Assembly: GCF_003324165.1 (NCBI RefSeq)
Contig: NW_025407832.1
Coordinates: 124,001 to 188,000 of the forward strand
Direction of reading: 5' to 3'
From: Naegleria lovaniensis
Taxonomy: Eukaryota > Heterolobosea > Eutetramitea > Acrasida > Naegleriidae
DNA: 64,000 nt
Shown here: piece by piece, positions 27,912 to 40,285 of the stretch
Layout: each line of letters begins with the position of its first letter
Numbering within the stretch: position 1 is the first letter of the stretch
Notes under the pieces: model-generated
The model's database searches: none
Seen by the model: only the letters and a program-made list of their open reading frames with translations
Told to the model about the DNA's origin: nothing
Position numbers and translations under genes: made by a program

Positions 27912-28084
27912 TAAAAACGAGAAATGCATCCTATTCTTGGTGCGCATAGGAATTGAAAATATTTTCGATTTTTGAAAATTCGTGATGATCCTACTATCGA
28001 AATATTCAACAATATTCACTATCGATTGGATATTATTAATAATTAAAGGAAGCAAATATCACAATTTAATTTCAAATACATCAT

Positions 28085-28399
28085 TTACTTGTTCTTTTCG
28101 ATCAAGTTGAGAAGAGCAGATTCATTGGCTCCAACCACAGTTTCAATCTTTGATCCGTTCTTCACAAAAACAAATGTTGGCATGGCTTCAACAGCATACT
28201 CAGAAGCAGCTTCATCATTAACATCCACATCAACCTTCAAGAACAAGACAGATTCATATTTCTTGGCCCATTCTTCAATCTTTGGAGCAATTCTCTTGCA
28301 AGGTCCACACCATTCAGCAAAGAAATCAATCACTACGAGACCACTGTGATTCTTAATCTTGTCCTTGAGTTCTTGGAGTGTATCAACTTTATGAACCAT
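28085..28399 (-). CDS. Thioredoxin
   Basis: A canonical cytosolic thioredoxin of 104 aa: VVIDFFAEWCGPCKRIAP with C31 and C34, the buried Asp (VIDFF), cis-Pro in AMPTFVFVKNG and the closing Gly of VVGANES. It has no targeting peptide. It would be reduced by thioredoxin reductase and serve ribonucleotide reductase and peroxiredoxins. It is read away from the GCP4 gene, with 385 bp between. Confidence 0.97.
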   Translation of the reverse strand: MVHKVDTLQELKDKIKNHSGLVVIDFFAEWCGPCKRIAPKIEEWAKKYESVLFLKVDVDVNDEAASEYAVEAMPTFVFVKNGSKIETVVGANESALLNLIEKNK

Positions 28400-28784
28400 G
28401 TTGGGTATGAAAGAATAGATTGTTGTTGTATTATTTTTTTGCTTAAAGCCAAAAACGATGTCGATTTTTTAAACTTGAGGTGATCGCGTCCGTTTGAAAT
28501 TTGAGCGCACTTGACTGCGGCGATTTTGAAGCTGGGATTCTCCATCAACCACCTCTAGAGCCACCATGATGAACTTTTTTAGTTCCTGGTTCTTGGGTTT
28601 TGTTATTATTTTTATTCTTTGGGTTCTTCTGTATGCGAATTTTCATTGACTGAACAACCTGGCTTTGTAGTAAGGAAATTGGTAAAGGTAATTTATAAAC
28701 CGTTCCATCTAAGGACAAGAGTTCTGAAACCCTCACTTGGGGTAGTGGTTGCTGCTTTTGCCATCTCCTTTCCAACAACAAAAA
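28400..28784. promoter_or_regulatory. Divergent intergenic region between thioredoxin and GCP4
   Basis: Two genes diverge from this 385-bp region, so it must carry both promoters. An open frame runs through part of it in phase with GCP4 but lacks an ATG before 28785. No specific site recognised. Confidence 0.4.
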
Positions 28785-30824
28785 ATGCTTCACGAGCTCT
28801 TACTGGCACTTTCAGGCTTCTCTGGCGACATTATTGTACACGTTTCCGCAATGTCGGAGCCATCCTCCTCTTCTCAACACTCTATGGACTCTTCCACATC
28901 GTCATCATCATTCTTACGGAATGGAAATACTCATGCCAATCAAATTACAACCAATATACAACAACGAGAGGGATTTTATTTGGATGATCAATTACCCTTC
29001 TTGCATGAATCGGAAAAGAACACCATACAACAACTATGCCAAATGGGATTTTATTACAAAAAGCTGTCGGATTTTATGACCCATTATTCGAGTGGGTCGT
29101 TGTATATATTGGCTCTAAAGCAGGGTTTACAGGAAATACTGGAGGGATACTTGAGAATTTTAACAAAGGCTGAACAAGAATTTTGTATTTGGGAAGAGGA
29201 GATGAGTTCATATGAGATTGGTGGTGAGAATTCATCATTCTCATCCCTACATCCCTTCTCTATCCCTTCATCATCGTTTCAGACTTTGCAGCAAAATAAT
29301 AATTCAACAGGTGCCATAATGCCACTCACTTACTTGAAACAATTATTACGAGATTATGAAATCATATTTCCACATTTGCTGGACATCGTGAAACAAGTGC
29401 AGGCTGAGAACTTGAGTGGAGCAAAGTTATTGGATTTTCTATATAATTCCACATTTTCTGGAATACCAATTATTGAGGCTTCTATTAACCGATTACTCTA
29501 TCACTGCAATGTGGTGCTGATGAAGCAAATTTCAGCATGGATGATTTATGGCATCATTTCGAACCATAGCGAATTTTTCGTTTGTGAAGAAATATCATCG
29601 CAACCAAACACGTCACAACTCGAGGAAGAGCTATTCAAAACAAATGATGTCTGGAATAAGCAATACGTTCTTAAAACGAATCAGATACCTTCCTACATCT
29701 CTCTACGAGTAGCAAACAAAATTCTGTTCATTGGAAAAGCAATCAAGATTTTACAAACATTCAACAACATTTCTAAAACAGATAGACAATACAAGCTTCC
29801 AAACGAAGAGCTTATCGGGTTCAAGGAGGCCATGAAAATACATGAAACAGCTAGGAAATACAACTCTTTCAATTTTGAGTTCACAATCGACAAGATAAGA
29901 ATCACTGTAGGCACACATTTATGGAATTTAGTAGTGATGGATTGTGACTTGCTAGGTTATATCAAATCAGTTCGAGATTTGTTCTTTATTGGAATGGGAG
30001 ACTTTTTCTTGTGCTTTATTGAAGAGTCCGACAGAATTTTTAGTCAACCACTTACTCCTCAACACTTGGTCAAAGATTTGAAGAATATTTTCAAACAATC
30101 TTCTCTCAAAAGCTCTGCAGATAATTACAAATTTCTAGATCATTATACAGTTTCATACAACAAAATATCCCTAACTGACACTTCTAACAAGTACGACTTA
30201 CTTCGATCTAAACAATGGCCCAACGAAATTACTCTCGAATTTAATGTGGGATGGCCACTCAATTTATTCTTCACAGATGATTTGAAGGAAATGTACAATG
30301 AAATTTTCAAATTTTTACTCACTTGCAAACGAGTTCAACACAAATTAACAGCTTCCTGGATTCCTCTCACAAGAAATAGAAGCTCGACAACATTTTCAGA
30401 GTTATCATGGACGTTGCTATTGCGATCGAAAATGGCAAATTTTGTGAATAGTCTACAATTTTATTTACACACAGAGGTAATCGAAGGAGAATTTTTGGCT
30501 ATGGAGAAGTCAATTAAGGAAACCAAAGACTTTGAAACTGCCAAACGTTTACACCAAACATGCATTGCAAAGATACATCAAAGATGCTTTTTAAACAAGA
30601 AACAACTCATTATTCCACTGTTAACAATGCTCGATCAATGCCTGAATCTATGTGACTTGGTGAGCATGCTGAGCAGTGATTTGAGACAAGAACGATTCCA
30701 ACAGTCATCACAACGGCTGGAACAAATAGAAAAAGATTTCGAGAGAAACAAGAATCTTCTGATCCAAATCGCTCCTTTCTTATTTGCTATGGGCGATGTC
30801 CAAGCATTCACAGATGAGAAATAA
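28785..30824 (+). CDS. TUBGCP4: Gamma-tubulin complex protein 4 (GCP4)
   Basis: The start at 28785 (AAAAATGCTTCAC) gives MLHELLLALSGFSGDI, matching the start of animal GCP4 (MIHELLLALSGYPG). Length 679 aa, close to the 667 of human GCP4. GRIP1 features: FLHESEKNTIQQL and QISAWMIYGIISNHSEFFV. GRIP2, the gamma-tubulin-binding part: FFLCFIEES, WPLNLFFTDDLKEMYNEIFKFLLTCKRVQHKL and FVNSLQFYLHTEVIEGEF. GCP4 lacks the large inserts of GCP2/3/5/6 and takes part in the gamma-tubulin ring complex, which nucleates spindle and flagellar-axoneme microtubules. An upstream in-frame extension has no ATG. Confidence 0.95.
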   Translation: MLHELLLALSGFSGDIIVHVSAMSEPSSSSQHSMDSSTSSSSFLRNGNTHANQITTNIQQREGFYLDDQLPFLHESEKNTIQQLCQMGFYYKKLSDFMTHYSSGSLYILALKQGLQEILEGYLRILTKAEQEFCIWEEEMSSYEIGGENSSFSSLHPFSIPSSSFQTLQQNNNSTGAIMPLTYLKQLLRDYEIIFPHLLDIVKQVQAENLSGAKLLDFLYNSTFSGIPIIEASINRLLYHCNVVLMKQISAWMIYGIISNHSEFFVCEEISSQPNTSQLEEELFKTNDVWNKQYVLKTNQIPSYISLRVANKILFIGKAIKILQTFNNISKTDRQYKLPNEELIGFKEAMKIHETARKYNSFNFEFTIDKIRITVGTHLWNLVVMDCDLLGYIKSVRDLFFIGMGDFFLCFIEESDRIFSQPLTPQHLVKDLKNIFKQSSLKSSADNYKFLDHYTVSYNKISLTDTSNKYDLLRSKQWPNEITLEFNVGWPLNLFFTDDLKEMYNEIFKFLLTCKRVQHKLTASWIPLTRNRSSTTFSELSWTLLLRSKMANFVNSLQFYLHTEVIEGEFLAMEKSIKETKDFETAKRLHQTCIAKIHQRCFLNKKQLIIPLLTMLDQCLNLCDLVSMLSSDLRQERFQQSSQRLEQIEKDFERNKNLLIQIAPFLFAMGDVQAFTDEK

Positions 30825-30914
30825 ACTGTATGATTTTTCAAAACATGATGATTCTTCTTTATTTAATATATAAGTTACTTTGTAATGGGTAATCCTAGAG
30901 GATGGTAAGCAAAA

Positions 30915-32579
30915 TTATTCTGAAGGTGTCGAAGCTCTTGGTGTTGATTGATTGTCAATGACATTCCAAGCATAAGCTCTACCTTGTTGAGCTGGAGCCT
31001 CTCTGATGCGAGTGTCTTGACTAAGGAAGTCTTCAACTTTTGGCCACAACTTGTCCACGTTAATTTGGTCGCCATAGTCTTCCTTGAGTTCATCTCTCAA
31101 GTGCTCAACAATAATCTCAGATCTTTCCTTAATTCTTGTCAATGCAATTCTAACAAGGTCTTCGAAATCTACTCGTTCCTTGTCAACTCTCTTCTTGATT
31201 ACGTTTCCAATGACAACAAAAATGGCCAAAATCAGAATAGTACCAATAACTCCCTTATTTTCCGTTACAGTTTTTGACACTCTGCATTGGAAAGGAAGAG
31301 ATGGATTGGTTGAATAAATTACTGAAACTTTTCCGTCAGAATTGTCAATTATTTCTTCAGAAATTACAAGCTGGAAGTTTTCAGGAGAGCTCTTGATGAG
31401 CTGAGCGACTTGGTCCATCACCAAATTTTCATCTAGTCCGACAGCATATGGCTTTGTTGCAAGAGACTTTTTGACGTCTTCCAATCGTTTTGTCTTTTGT
31501 TTTGCTTCTCCACATTCGTATTTTCCAGCCAAACTTGACAACTCGGCTTGTAGATCATTAATGAGTTGAATACTAGCAAGTGGAATTCTTTCATCCTTCA
31601 CACAAACAGCGTTTTTCATGATATAACCGTCGTCACACTTGAGTAGTCTTCCTCCAATACAATAGCCATAATCAGGGCAAGGTAAACATCCTTCCTCAGG
31701 TTTCAATCTGAGAAGACCGTCTTCAGAATTGCAGTAGACACCTCCATAAGGCAAATGAGGATCTCTTTGTCCAAAGAAGAATAAATAAATGCAGAAGAAT
31801 AGTACAGACCAAACAAGTAACATGAAGGTACTAAGTAGGACTTGTCTCACTGATGAGCTGCTTTCCACTTCGCTTGGTCTTGGATCTACGCCCTCTGCAT
31901 TGTCGTGAACAAAAGGAGATGAAACAGAAATTCTGCTTGATATTGGAGTTGTTTGGAACAACTTTGGATTAATTTCGCTAGTTTTTTTTCTGTAAATCAT
32001 TTGTTGTGTTGAACGGCCTGACGAAGATGCAGCAGTACCAACAGTTTTTCTTCTATTAGCTGCATTTGTAGTTGGTGTTTCCTCGCTTGGTTTTTGTGGA
32101 AGATCGGAAGGAGCCAATGATTTTGTTTTTCTCGTAACTTCAACATTTGAAGTGATCTCGCTACTACTTGCAGCTGGTGATTTTGCTTGACTTGCTTGTT
32201 GAAACTCGTTTTGTGGAGACTGTGATGTTGGCTTAACTTTTTTGTGTTCTGGTTCTTGGCTCTCCTCTTCATCATCAGAGGCAATATTTTCCACAGCATC
32301 GGATTTACGTTTCTTATCCGATGATGCAGGAGTAGTAGCATCTCCAGTAGCATTTACAACATATTTGTTGTACAAATCTACATAGTAAGCCTTCTTTTGT
32401 TGTTCGGGTGGTAACTCGACGTAATCTTTGAGAATACTCTTCAACTCTCTGACCGTGAGTTTAAGAGGGTCTATGCTTTTTCTGCTTGATGGAGTGCCTG
32501 GCGTTGTTGCTGTTCCCTCTTGCTGTTGATCATCATCGATCATGTGAGAGTCATCATTGCCGTTTCCTTGAGAAGACAT
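30915..32579 (-). CDS. Man1/Src1/Heh-type inner nuclear membrane protein
   Basis: The ATG at 32579 (MSSQGNGNDD) is preferred to an upstream in-frame one that adds a basic leader; this gives 554 aa. A HeH/LEM-like helix pair lies near residues 37-72 (LTVRELKSILKDYVELPPEQQKKAYYVDLYNKYV). A long disordered Ser/Thr/Pro/Lys linker follows, then membrane segment 1 (LSTFMLLVWSVLFFCIYLFFF), a Cys-rich lumenal part (EEGCLPCPDYGYCIGGRLLKCDDGYI, then an MSC domain) and membrane segment 2 (IGTILILAIFVVIGNVI). The C-terminal nucleoplasmic part, FEDLVRIALTRIKER, ends in a winged-helix-like YAWNVI segment. This is the full Man1-Src1 C-terminal layout. Role: inner nuclear membrane anchoring of chromatin and ESCRT-linked envelope sealing. 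Confidence 0.9.
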   Translation of the reverse strand: MSSQGNGNDDSHMIDDDQQQEGTATTPGTPSSRKSIDPLKLTVRELKSILKDYVELPPEQQKKAYYVDLYNKYVVNATGDATTPASSDKKRKSDAVENIASDDEEESQEPEHKKVKPTSQSPQNEFQQASQAKSPAASSSEITSNVEVTRKTKSLAPSDLPQKPSEETPTTNAANRRKTVGTAASSSGRSTQQMIYRKKTSEINPKLFQTTPISSRISVSSPFVHDNAEGVDPRPSEVESSSSVRQVLLSTFMLLVWSVLFFCIYLFFFGQRDPHLPYGGVYCNSEDGLLRLKPEEGCLPCPDYGYCIGGRLLKCDDGYIMKNAVCVKDERIPLASIQLINDLQAELSSLAGKYECGEAKQKTKRLEDVKKSLATKPYAVGLDENLVMDQVAQLIKSSPENFQLVISEEIIDNSDGKVSVIYSTNPSLPFQCRVSKTVTENKGVIGTILILAIFVVIGNVIKKRVDKERVDFEDLVRIALTRIKERSEIIVEHLRDELKEDYGDQINVDKLWPKVEDFLSQDTRIREAPAQQGRAYAWNVIDNQSTPRASTPSE

Positions 32580-32810
32580 TTTTTTTGTTAAAAAGAAAAA
32601 TTTGGCGCGTTTCTCGTCATGAAGAGAAAAATGGCTGTTCTGAACAACAAGCACACGCAGAAACATGTTTGCCTTTGTTGATCATGTTTTGCAAAGGATG
32701 AAAATATTACAACGTTCAAGTTTAACAAGTAAATAACAACCTTCGGAGGTATCGTCATTTATCATCAGAATTCCAATCAACTACTCATCATAACGTCAAA
32801 AAAATTCGTG

Positions 32811-35800
32811 ATGCTCTCCAACGATACTGGCTCAGCATCCATCTCGCTGTTAATCGAAGATGATTTTGCCTCTGATCATCAACAACAACAACAGAATTCG
32901 CTTTTGAAGGAGAATGATGATGATCATCATCATTCCGAACATGATTCAAGCAATGATGATTATTTAGAAATGAATGGAGCTAAATTTGAAAAATTGTACA
33001 GAGGTTTGTTCGCGAGCTGTCGTTACACGGATATCATTGACAAATGTCAGGGTAGAGACTTGAGCTTCTTTCATGTCAATGCCATGATTGATCAAATGGC
33101 AAATTCTAAAACTGACATGTATCATGGTGGTCAAATTCTTCATGCGTTTTGGAATTTCTTCAAGTTAGCGTCACGCATGAATGATTTGCAAATGAAAGTT
33201 GAATTTTTGTTTTTTGAGCAAGATGAAGTCTATACTTGGATCAGTGAGGGAATGGTAATATCTCAACAATCTGAACCACCAATTACTTGTTCAATGAAAG
33301 AAGGCATGAAAATTCTCAAAGACGACATGTCCAAATCTCAGGTGTCTGTTAAAGTGTCCCTTGAGCACGTAGAACCTCCAAAATGGAAACCTCTGTTGAA
33401 AGAATTACTCAGAATTTACTTGAACAACAATGGCTTTATTTGTCATACTTTCAAGAACATGTGTGATGAAAAATTTATTCAGCTCTTGAAGCAAAGAGAA
33501 CCAGGATTTACCCTTGCTCAATCTAACGACAATCTATTTAAGTCTTTGTGTATCTATGTGGGACGTGTTGTAGGTGACGGTTTAGACTTTGGTCCCAATA
33601 CTTGTTATTCATATGTCTCTAGTACATTCTTTCGCACTTCTTTGGAGTGTTCGTGCTTTGCAAATGCGATCAGCCGAATTGAAACGATCTCTCATTGCCC
33701 TGAAAATGAGCACCAAGAAATTATTGACGAATTTATGCCAATTGAAGAACTTTTGAACAAGTATACATATCTTGAAACTTTTCAAAGAGATCGACTAGTA
33801 ATTTTATTGCTCACAGTGAGACGAATCCAACCCAAAGTTTCAGATTCTGCTCTCTACAGCTTGTTTTTATCTGTGCTATTGGTGTCAACTTTACTTGTGT
33901 TTGAGTTGGATCTTCAAGACAGAGCATTCCAATTACCAGGTAATGATGAGATTTTCTTCATGGAAGATTACTCTAAATTTGTAGAACAACACTTGTACAA
34001 GGAATTGGTAATTGTACTGAAAGGTCTACAAAAAAAGGTTTCTGATAAGGCAATTGTTGATCTATTCGACGGAAGATTGATGGTGAAAACATTGCTATTA
34101 CTCTTTGCGAATCAAAAGCCAGATTGGAAGCAGATATGTGTTGTTCATCCCAAATACGAATTGTTTGTTAGGGAGTTTGTTGAGCCGTTATTGGAAAATT
34201 ATTTGAGTGATTCTAACCACGAATGTCATCCAATTGTTAACCTATCAGGGAGGTCCCAACTTCCAGAAAATCAACCCGAACATAAGGTTCACCCTATTGT
34301 GAATAACTCACTTGCAAATCGTCTCTTTAAAGATTTACACGTCAGTGAGTATAGCATTGAAGAGAGTGACAACATAGTGCAGCAAAATATTAAGCCAGCG
34401 ACATCAAGCGGTGATAATTGTGGTAATTCCAACTCGTTCACATCAATGGTTGAAACGGATTCAACTCATTGGAAGTCCAGAAGACTGTTGGTTGATGACA
34501 AAGAACAAGACGACAGTAGTTTGTACTCGCTGCGAATCAAAGAGTCCCTATCTCAATACTCTCGAAGCTTTCAACGGAATGAAAAGGTTTTTTTGGATGA
34601 TGTCAAAGCTGCAAAAGCACACCATATAACCAATGATGTAATCGATGAAATGAGAAAGATTTTGAGTCAATTTAAGAACTCTTCATCTGCAACACTGAAC
34701 AGTGAGCTTTTGTATATTTTCATAACCCGTATGTTTGAAACATGGGTTTCTAACATACGTATTCAATATCTTGATGATAGACAGTTTACAGTTGAAAAAG
34801 CAGAGAATAGAGCAAAACTTCTAAAATTAATCATTGACGCATTATTGACTCATTTAGAGCTACTTACACAAGAAGTGAATGAAAAACCAGAGAATTCAAA
34901 TTTGCAAATATCGGCCATTCTTCATTCTCGTGCTTTTTATGGGTTAATTGAAAAAGCTAGAAAACCAAAGCAGCAGGCAAACGTCATCTACTCGTATTTG
35001 AGGCATCGAGTTGTCTTGAACAAGTTCTTCTCGATAATATTACAATGTCAATTCTTATATCCTATTGTGCGAGCGGTGTATAAGAAGGAAGAATCAATGA
35101 TCAAAGAAGGGTTGAGATTGCAATTTCAATGTATGACCATCACTGACCTGGACAACATCTTAATTCGTTTCAAGAAGCTTCAATTTAAGGATGTCATGTC
35201 CCCAAATTACATTCCTCAGCTATTCCCAAAGATATATGAACACAGTAATCAATATGGAAAGAAAATGACAACTGTATTGCAATTCAAACCTGACCCATGG
35301 CAAAAAGAAGTTATCGAATACATCAACCACAACATGGATAGCAATAGTGAAAAAAAGAAATCTCTCCTGGTGACAACACCAACATCCAGTGGAAAGACGT
35401 TCATTACCATGTATTTGATTGAGAGAGTTTTGAAGAATAGTAAGACAGACAAGGTTGTATTCGTTGTGCCTACTAATGCTCTTTGTAATCAAATTTATGC
35501 CGAAGTGTTAAATAAGTTTGAAAACGAGGAAGGTCAGGCCGACATTGTAGGCGTGTTTACTGCAGATCAACGTGTGAACACAATGAAGTGTAGGGTACTT
35601 GTTACCAATGCTGCCATGTTAGAAATTTTACTTCTCCACTATTCAAATTTTGAATTGAGAGAAACGTTAGCTTATGTAGTACTAGACGAAATTCATTTAA
35701 TTACTGATGAATCCAATGGTAGGCAATGGGAACATATTTTATCATTAATAAGGTATGTAGTTGAATTTTTGTGGTGTATATTGAGCACCGACCTTACCAC

Positions 35801-38800
35801 GAATTATTGACGATCTTAGATGTCCTTTCATTGCATTGAGTGCATCGATTGGAAATGTTTTGCATTTTAAGGGATGGCTGTCAAACCTTGGAAGCCAAAG
35901 AAAAAACCATAATACCGAAATTGAAATTGTTCCAAAATTGAAAGATGATGGTAGTGCCTCTGTTGTGGAGCGACTTCAGCCCCTTGAATATTATTTTTAT
36001 CACAGCATTAGTGATCAAGAACCCCAATTCTATACTCACACAAGAATGCATCCATTGACAGTGTTGGACGAGAAATCACTTGAAAAAAAGGAAGCCCTTT
36101 CATTCATTCCAGAAATGTCAAAAGACCAATGCATAGAGCTATTAGAATGTTCTCAATTACTTACAAAAGAGCTAAATCGAAAGAATGATCCCCTTTCAGA
36201 ACTCCTTTTTGAAAATTATACATGCTCTCATGAAAACATTCCTCTATTCGATGAGCTAGAAGTTCTTTCTTCCAATGGCTATTCTTCTTACAGAAAGTAT
36301 GTGTTGCAAAAAATGTCAGAACTGCAAGAAACAGACCCAGAATTTATGTCATGTTTACATAACAAACTATTACAGCCTGTTCTGAAGGCCTTTGATAGAA
36401 TTGATCATGACACTACCAAAGAGTCGTTATATGAGGCCATACCTCACTTATGCGTATACATGAAGTATCATCAAATGCTACCAGCTCTTGTTTTTCATTT
36501 TGATAAATCTGGTATCAAGAGCATGGTTTCCTCTATCATTGAATATTGTATCATTACTGGAGAATCTTTGTTGACAAATGACCAAAAGAGAAATCTGCAA
36601 TCATATATTTCACACAAGCCTATTGAGGCATATGTTAGAATTGAATTTGTTAATGAGCATCATTTAACAGGTCTTATTGATATCTTGAAACAAAATGGAC
36701 TCCGATACATACAACATTCAAAAGATAAGAACGAATCTGCGAGCAATATTATTGAGATTCCATTGCTTAAGGTAGTGAGTACTTCTAGCACTGAATTAGA
36801 CGTGCAACGAAGAGACCTTATTGACTATGAAATAGTATCGCGATATCTGAAAGGATTGTTATCAGTTGCTTGTTGTGATGACGAGCAAAAGAACTGCTCA
36901 AAAAGAGAAGATGTAAAAAAGTATTATCAAAACGAGAAATTTAGTTTAACGACAGTTTTACCTCAAGATGACGTAGAGTTATTAATGTTGTCATTAAGGT
37001 TTGGAGTTGGCATGCATCACAATTCAGTAGACGCCCTCTTGTTACAGGAAGTGGAAAAGTTGTATCGTATGAAATTATTACCTGTAGCCATTGCAACTGG
37101 TACTCTAAGTTATGGTATTTCAATGCCATGCAAAACATCAGTAATCGCTGACAACTCTATGTTTATGTTGAAAATGTATTTCCAACAAATATCTGGTAGA
37201 GCAGGTCGAAGAGGTTTTGATCCTAAAGGTAATGTGATTGTGATGAACATGTTATTGGAGAGAGTGAGAAGATATTTAACTACAAACTTACCAAACTTGA
37301 ACGGTAGTTTTGGAAACACCAATACGTTTATATTGCGACTAATTACGTTCTGTATGTTGAGTGAGTTACGACTCGATCCAAAACATGCTGAAAATGCTTT
37401 AGAAGATGCAGTTAGTGCTTTAACTCAACCTCTTTCTTCGTTTACTCGAGCAACCTCTTCGAACTCACAAGCTCAACATTATCATTATGCCCGGTTTGCA
37501 TTTGAATTTTTGAGACATCATGGGTACATTTCAGAGCTTGGACTACCAATTGGACTTACTGGCCTGGTTTCAAAACTATTCTATTTTGAACCGGATAACT
37601 TTTTATTTGTATATTTATTACGAAAGGGAGTTTTTGACCATATTGTGGAAAGTGTTTCTCTTGATGAAGACAATGATGAAAACATTCAACAGAAAGCAAG
37701 AGAGCTCATAGAAGTGTTAGCATATTTATTCGAACGTCATTACACTAGAAATGAAAGAGTGTTACAACCTTTTACTGAATTTCAAATAGAAACAATCGAT
37801 AAGCAACCTTTGAAAATCTCTGATTTATATAATGAATTTCACAACGACACATTCAACCTCTATTTGGGTTACTTGAAGAGTTTTAGTATGTCCAACAGGA
37901 ATAACCTTAATGACCTTATCTTGCCTTACAGTGAGATCGATTTTAAACATCCGCATCAGCATGAAAATACTGCATCCTCAAAGATAATCTCAGCTTTCAA
38001 ATCAACGAACAGTCAATCAGAACGTCAAATGTATTGCATTTCTTCATTTAGTGCACTATCAGGCAATCATGACGGCCATTTGGAAAATTTAGAAGTCATC
38101 AAACAAAATATCAAGCATACAATTACGATCGATGGCGCATTAATTCCCATTCCAAAAATTGTAGATCCAAATTCAATATCTTCTTTTATTGTAGACTATT
38201 TTGACCATGGAGAGACATCAATTCTAGTCAAAGAAAATGGTTTCAGGTTTAAAAAAGATACTGATGATTTTGTTTTGAATTTCTTGAAAGTTGTAAAAAA
38301 GATTTTAAGTACATTCAACCAAAAAGTGGACTTTGGTAGAACAGATGTGTTTGTAGATGGAAAGGTCTACGTTACACAAAATAAGAACAAGTACTTGGCA
38401 CAAGTGATCGACATCAACATTGATACTTATTGTGTTTGTTTATTAGAAGGTCCTGAGGCTTATAGAGATAAAGTAGTTCGGAAACATGACTGCGAAGTAA
38501 TTCCGTTAACAGCCAACGAAAAGCTTGTGCGAAAAAGAAATATCAAAATGCAACGAGTTCTGCAATTCATTAAGAATAGATTGAGCAAATTTGAAAGTGA
38601 AGACGAAAGTGCACAAAAAGCACTTATTTTAGAGCTTGTGGAACAGTATAACAAGCGCAAGAATCAGTTGTTTGAGTGTCCTTCAAATGCTTCTCCACCA
38701 CCACCAGATTTTAAGATATCTCTTCATCCTAGAAAGAAGCAAGAAGTTCTTGCAATGATTGAACAAGAACAAACATCTATTGACGCATTTAATGAAACAC

Positions 38801-40149
38801 TTTCTAAGAATCCAACGATTATTGATCATAACGCACACAACGCACACTATTTTGAAGCAAAGAGACTCTTAAACATATTGCAAACAAAAATTACTAGAAT
38901 ACCATTTGATTTTGAAGAAGATCAAACTGAGCAATTATTGGAAATTATTTCTTCCATTAATCTTGCATTATCTGATACCAACTTGCGCCTGTTTTTGGAT
39001 TTGCTTTTCAACAACAAGGAAAATTGTTTACAACAAATCGAGTCATTCAGAAAGTCGCTCACGACAAATCTCCTCATGACCAATTCAAACAACGTTCAAC
39101 ATATTACTCTGAATCGTAATTTGGACCATAATTTAGATAAGATTTCTGACATAATATCTAATTTACCATTTACTGAACATTTGTCCCAATACTGCATACA
39201 AGAAAATCCGTTATGGTCCTTACGAATATTGGACTCGATCAGGAAAAAACTATCTAGTCATCCCATCAAAAATTTACCTCTTCATCTACCTAACTTGGCA
39301 CAGCTCAAGGGTAAACATCTAGAAAAGGAGTCTGTAGCCAGAATCATAGACTCTTTGGATCTAAAAGAACACGAAATTTATTTGAAATCTCTTTTTGGTT
39401 TGTCTCAAGTACATGCTATTTCACTTAGGAATATAGAAATTTGCAGAATACTCCTCAAGTCATATCACAGATCTTTATTCTCAACTAATTACAATTTCAT
39501 TAAGGATCTAGCAAAGTTTGAACAATCTTTAAGCCACCATTGCGGTTTAGTGGTAGATGACGGACGAATTGACAATTTCCAGGAAAGATTTGTTGACATT
39601 TACAAAATTATTGGAGAAAATTATGACAAACTTGGTGAACATTTGCAGATCAAAATGTCTTTACAAAATTCATGGAACACTTCAAAGAGAGAATTTCTCA
39701 TGCAAGCATATAGCGACTTTTATGAAGCAAGTATTACTGTGATGCATTTTGAAGGATTTAGATTTTGCAAACAAGAACAATATTTCCCCACCACTCACCA
39801 TACAAGAGATGTGATCATTGCAAAACAAATTCAAATTGTTCATGTGAGTTTACCTAGTAGAGATGACGAATTATTGAAGCAAAGAATTGTTGAGGATCTT
39901 CCAAACGATCGAGAATATGGATTCATTCTCAAAAGGAACACAAATTCTGCACAACTTGAATCATTCATGCAACAACACAACATCCCATACATGCTTCGTC
40001 AACAAAATCATTCTACAAGAGATTGGAGATGTATGTTTACGAACAAACAACATCTCTATAGAGTAGTCAAACGACTGTTTTCTCTCGTCCACGCACTTTG
40101 TTACGAAAAAGATTATTATTACAGATTGAAACGGCAATCACACCAATAA
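32811..40149 (+). CDS. DDX60-like SKI2-type DExH helicase, two exons
   Basis: Exon 1 32811-35752, a 67-bp intron 35753-35819 (GTATGT...TTAG, phase 2), exon 2 35820-40149; 2423 aa. The join restores R-C-P-F-I-A-L-S-A-S, the motif III region, so the intron cuts the helicase core itself. Motifs: Walker A TPTSSGKTF (about 859-867), Ia VVPTNALCNQ, DEIH box (LDEIHLI, about 956), motif III SAS, IV-V region ATGTLSYGISMPCKT and motif VI QISGRAGRRGFD (about 1437). ATGTL.G.NMPCK and QMSGRAGRRG are hallmarks of DDX60. The long N-terminal region (about 850 residues) and C-terminal region (about 950) also fit that family. In animals DDX60 is interferon-linked and acts on viral RNA/translation; the ancestral protist job is unknown. 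The N-terminus is acidic/His-rich and disordered. Confidence 0.9.
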
Positions 40150-40285
40150 GTTTGTTCATGAGCCACCTGTGGTCAATTTTCATCTTTCAAAAAATTGTCC
40201 AATTTCAAGAAGGACTTGTTTCACAACATTCAAAAGCACTGCACTCGAATGCTGATCATCAGCAGCAGCCAAATAAATCTCGGAA

